This document shows positions 61,460 to 64,000 of a stretch of 64,000 bases of DNA, piece after piece; position 1 is the first letter of the stretch; each line of letters starts with the position of its first letter. The stretch comes from Bacillota bacterium. GTDB taxonomy: Bacteria > Bacillota_A > Clostridia > Lachnospirales > Lachnospiraceae. The notes beneath the pieces were generated by a model. The model was not told the origin of the DNA. It searched no databases and saw only the letters and a list, made by a program, of their open reading frames with translations. The DNA lies in NCBI GenBank assembly GCA_023407175.1, contig JAEYMU010000006.1:62001-126000 (forward strand), in the 5' to 3' direction. The position numbers and the translations under genes were made by a program.

Positions 61460-61485
61460 GAGCGCACAGCAAGCTGCGCGCCCTC
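61460..61485 (-). terminator. Terminator after the second nucleotidyltransferase unit
   Basis: GCGC-A-CAGC and GCTG-C-GCGC arms with a two-base loop and a T-rich run in the minus sense. It splits the exporter/nucleotidyltransferase transcript from B1-cyclase, which may start from its own promoter in 61301-61459. Confidence 0.6.
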
Positions 61486-61562
61486 ATCTCCGGTCTGAAC
61501 CGGCCTAATTCAATCACCTTATCCTATCTTAACCAACTTGCCTCTTTAAGGATGATTATATT

Positions 61563-62768
61563 TTACTTCAAAGGCTTATCAATCCATAAACCTGCTTTCC
61601 TATGCAGGTTCCCTATTTTTTCTATATCCTCCTCCGATACCGATCGAATTCCGTTAATTATTCCTAGTGTACGCCTTCGTTTGAATAAGACACATTTTAT
61701 ACCTCGCAGCATCCAGCCAAACGGCAATAAAAATGGTGCAGTTTTAAGGAATGGATATTGAATTATCATCGACTTAAACGGCGGAAAGAACTTTTTAAAG
61801 CCATACAGAAATTTTATATTCCTGACGGAGCTCTTTTCACTCGACTTGACGCTCATAGAAGATATGAATATATGCTTTTGTGTGCCATAGACCCCGCTGT
61901 CAAATACAAACTCTGCCATTTCCTCATACAGCCCATTACTCGCTGCCTCTCCAAACCACACTTCACAAAGTCCAAGGATGCTTTCTGTAAATTCACAAAG
62001 GTTAATTTTGTTTAATTCGCTTCGGATATAGTCCCAATCCATTTCCTCCCGATATTGCTTCTTATAGACCCATAGATCCATGAAGGAACGGATTCCCGTT
62101 CCTCCACCGGCATAATGCTTCGTAAGGTGAATCAGCAGATAGATGAGAAAGTCCTCCCTGGACAGCTCATAGGTATATTGACAGGCTTCCTTCAGCCTGG
62201 CCCTATCCCAGGTTTTATTCAGATAATCCCTGTAGGGACTGTCTTCCGGAACCAGCTCCCGGTGCATCTCTATTTTCATATAGGGCTGCATGCCATAGCA
62301 GTCATGGTTCCCGCCCACATCCTCCACGGTAAAACCCAAATCTGTCAGGAGATGCTTTACCTGCTCCGTCTGCTCTTCTTTAAACAAAATATCGATATCG
62401 GCCATAAGCCGCATATTGGGATGGGGATATAACTGCTTGATCAGGCAGCCCTTCAGCGGCATGCAGGCTATATGATGTTCCTCAAAGATTTTCAGCACCT
62501 TCTCCAGCATGATATGCTGCATGGCTTCCTTGCCTGCGGCTTTTTTGTAATCGCTTTGAAATTTTTCCATCACTTCCCGTGGCGGCCTGTCATCATGACA
62601 CAGCTTATCCAGACCATACCAGGCCATATTGGACACACCGTGCCGCACAGAAAGGCCGTACAGCATACTCCACTCTATTTCTTTCGGTGGAGTCGGCGGC
62701 TGTACAGCCTCCAGGACAGAGGACAGCAGCCGGATTAAATAGTTTCCTTCAGGCTGTATGGGTTGCAA
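61563..62768 (-). CDS. Nucleotidyltransferase-family protein 2 of the lasso cluster
   Basis: 401 residues from a TTG start at 62768, supported by GGGGGAG six bases upstream. NTP_transf_5-like: CMPLKGCLIKQLYPHPNMRLMADIDILF with catalytic DxD near 124, VGGNHDCYGMQPYMKIEMHREL and LIHLTKHYAGGGTGIRSFMDLWVY. It is clearly homologous to the protein encoded at 57488-58690 but strongly diverged. Two such genes in one lasso cluster suggest two successive or alternative modifications. It overlaps the exporter gene by 20 bases, so the two are coupled. Confidence 0.82.
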   Translation of the reverse strand: MQPIQPEGNYLIRLLSSVLEAVQPPTPPKEIEWSMLYGLSVRHGVSNMAWYGLDKLCHDDRPPREVMEKFQSDYKKAAGKEAMQHIMLEKVLKIFEEHHIACMPLKGCLIKQLYPHPNMRLMADIDILFKEEQTEQVKHLLTDLGFTVEDVGGNHDCYGMQPYMKIEMHRELVPEDSPYRDYLNKTWDRARLKEACQYTYELSREDFLIYLLIHLTKHYAGGGTGIRSFMDLWVYKKQYREEMDWDYIRSELNKINLCEFTESILGLCEVWFGEAASNGLYEEMAEFVFDSGVYGTQKHIFISSMSVKSSEKSSVRNIKFLYGFKKFFPPFKSMIIQYPFLKTAPFLLPFGWMLRGIKCVLFKRRRTLGIINGIRSVSEEDIEKIGNLHRKAGLWIDKPLK

Positions 62769-64000
62769 TATATCTCCCCCTTTCTATAGTCTTAAGCGTC
62801 CGGCCCTGTATGCGAATTTCCTTATTGCACATAGGCAGCGCTGCTTTTCTATGAGTAATGATGATACAGGTTTTATCTGTCATTCCTTTGATATTTTCTA
62901 ACAATCTTTCCTCCGTGGCTTCGTCCAGTGCGGAGGTGGCCTCATCTAAGAGCAGGACAGGAGCACCGCACAAAACTGCCCTGGCAATAGCAAGGCGCTG
63001 TACCTGTCCCTCGGATAAGCCCAGTCCCCTTTCACCGATAGCCGTATCAAGGCCGTCCGGCAGGGAGCGTATAAATTCTGCCGCACAGCTTATCTCTGCG
63101 GCAGCTATGATCTGTGCATCGGTCGCTTTTGTTCGGGCGAAAGCAATGCTTTCCCTGAGGGTTCCCGACAGCATAAGGTTCCCCTGGGGTACATAGGCGA
63201 AAAGTCTCCGCGTATGCCTGTCGGCCCATATCCTTTCACCATGATCCAGTACAAGGCCGATGGACCCGTCCAATGGTGTAAGCACTCCCAAAAGCAGCTT
63301 GAAAAGGGTACTTTTTCCCACACCGGACAGCCCGGTTATCATGACAAAATCACCTTTATTGATTGTAACCCCGACATTTTCAAGTACCATATCCTTACCG
63401 TAGCCAAAGGAAACCTTCTCAAACCAAATATGCTGCAAATGTTCATAAACAATGGACACATTGATTTCTTTCCTGTTGATTTCCGCCTCTTTCCGCAGAC
63501 TTTCAAGCTCCATCAGCCTCTCGGCTGAGGCAACGACGCTGGATGTCTTCGAAAGCAGGCCCGACAGTCCGGCAAAGGGCGACTGGACCTGTCCTACCAA
63601 TTGCAAGGTGGCGGTGAGTGTTCCGAAGCTCATGGTTCCTGCAACAAGCCTGAAGGCACTCCATACCAGAGCATATAAATAACCGATGGAAAAGATAAAA
63701 TTAAAGCCGGAATTGGCCAGAAGGCTGACGGTATTTTTTCTAAGCTTTGCCCTGTAGTGCTCCTGTAAAAGCTCCGCAGCTTTTTTCCCCGCTTCCTGTC
63801 CGGCATCAAAGGTTTTTATTACAAGCAGACCCTCCAGCAGCTCCTGCATCAGGGAACGGACCCTGCCGTCCTTTTCCTGCATGTTTTTATGTAAATGCTT
63901 CAGTCTTTCTCTAAAATACCTTGTGGTAAAGAACAGGAACAAGCCGCCCAGGGCAAATACCAGGGTAAAGGCCGGATCAAATACACACAGTACTGCAAGC
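62749..64000 (-). CDS. ABC exporter of the lasso cluster (D), 5' end outside window
   Basis: At least 417 residues are visible; the frame is open to the window edge. A type I exporter half-transporter: the C-terminal part of the transmembrane domain (FALGGLFLFFTTRYFRERLK, VSLLANSGFNFIFSIGYLYALVW) is followed by the nucleotide-binding domain with Walker A GLSGVGKST, Q-loop AYVPQGNLML, signature LGLSEGQVQRLAIARA, Walker B VLLLDEATSALD and H-loop IIITHRKA. It exports the mature lasso peptide and probably gives self-immunity. An N-terminal peptidase domain cannot be judged. Confidence 0.92.
   Translation of the reverse strand, partial: LAVLCVFDPAFTLVFALGGLFLFFTTRYFRERLKHLHKNMQEKDGRVRSLMQELLEGLLVIKTFDAGQEAGKKAAELLQEHYRAKLRKNTVSLLANSGFNFIFSIGYLYALVWSAFRLVAGTMSFGTLTATLQLVGQVQSPFAGLSGLLSKTSSVVASAERLMELESLRKEAEINRKEINVSIVYEHLQHIWFEKVSFGYGKDMVLENVGVTINKGDFVMITGLSGVGKSTLFKLLLGVLTPLDGSIGLVLDHGERIWADRHTRRLFAYVPQGNLMLSGTLRESIAFARTKATDAQIIAAAEISCAAEFIRSLPDGLDTAIGERGLGLSEGQVQRLAIARAVLCGAPVLLLDEATSALDEATEERLLENIKGMTDKTCIIITHRKAALPMCNKEIRIQGRTLKTIERGRYIATHTA

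Overview
The window looks like a chromosomal segment from a low-to-mid GC anaerobic Firmicute, most likely a Lachnospiraceae-type Clostridium. The reasons are the strong AGGAGG-type ribosome binding sites, frequent GTG/TTG starts, cytoplasmic glycoside hydrolases and a phosphorylase fed by binding-protein ABC importers, an ECF sigma/membrane-protein pair, and a 'holin-like' type I toxin. Almost all genes are on the minus strand. I see no rRNA, tRNA, CRISPR array, insertion sequence or prophage. The genus is an inference.

Layout. 1-1182: 5' part of purA. 1505-10456: a 2983-aa secreted surface protein made of 14 + 7 Ig-like domains in an exact 846-bp higher-order repeat, ending in a SPOR-like domain. 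10871-13323: three paralogous phage-tail-collar (microcystin-dependent-protein type) genes with a GNAT acetyltransferase and a small DUF6916-like protein. 13606-15938: a 7TM histidine kinase and a LuxR-type response regulator. A 67-bp promoter element is duplicated (57/67 identical) in front of the collar operon and in front of the kinase, so the two-component system probably controls itself and the collar genes. 16097-17685: ECF sigma factor and single-pass membrane partner. 17940-21047: aldo/keto reductase with a MerR-type promoter, a zinc-phospholipase-like protein, a dUTPase and a LysR regulator. 21232-24715: response regulator, ABC exporter and histidine kinase module. 25050-27917 (plus strand): two radical SAM proteins and a zinc-ribbon P-loop kinase. 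28029-31843: purB, purF, purC. 32237-33400: ion transporter.

33497-39332 is an importer + GH66 + AraC locus for alpha-1,6-glucan oligosaccharides. 40622-43015 is a cellobiose phosphorylase, followed by hslO and a methyltransferase. A type I toxin/antisense-RNA pair, too short for ordinary gene calls, lies at 45570-45854. 45881-55823 is a galactan-utilisation locus: importer, a 615-aa protein of unknown function, a zinc-ribbon protein, GH53 galactanase, GH42 beta-galactosidase and a LacI regulator whose operators (consensus GCAANCGNTTGC) lie at the importer, GH42 and lacI promoters. Neither importer locus encodes its ATPase.

56041-64000 is a lasso-peptide gene cluster: B2 protease, HprK-like kinase, two nucleotidyltransferases, B1 recognition element, B-lactam-synthetase-like cyclase and an ABC exporter that runs off the window. 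The precursor is a 42-codon gene at 58853-58981, on the strand opposite to all of its processing genes. Its predicted core of 17 residues starts with Ser, has Glu at position 9 and ends in Ser, which suits a nine-residue macrolactam ring and kinase modification of the C-terminal serine, as in paeninodin-type lasso peptides.
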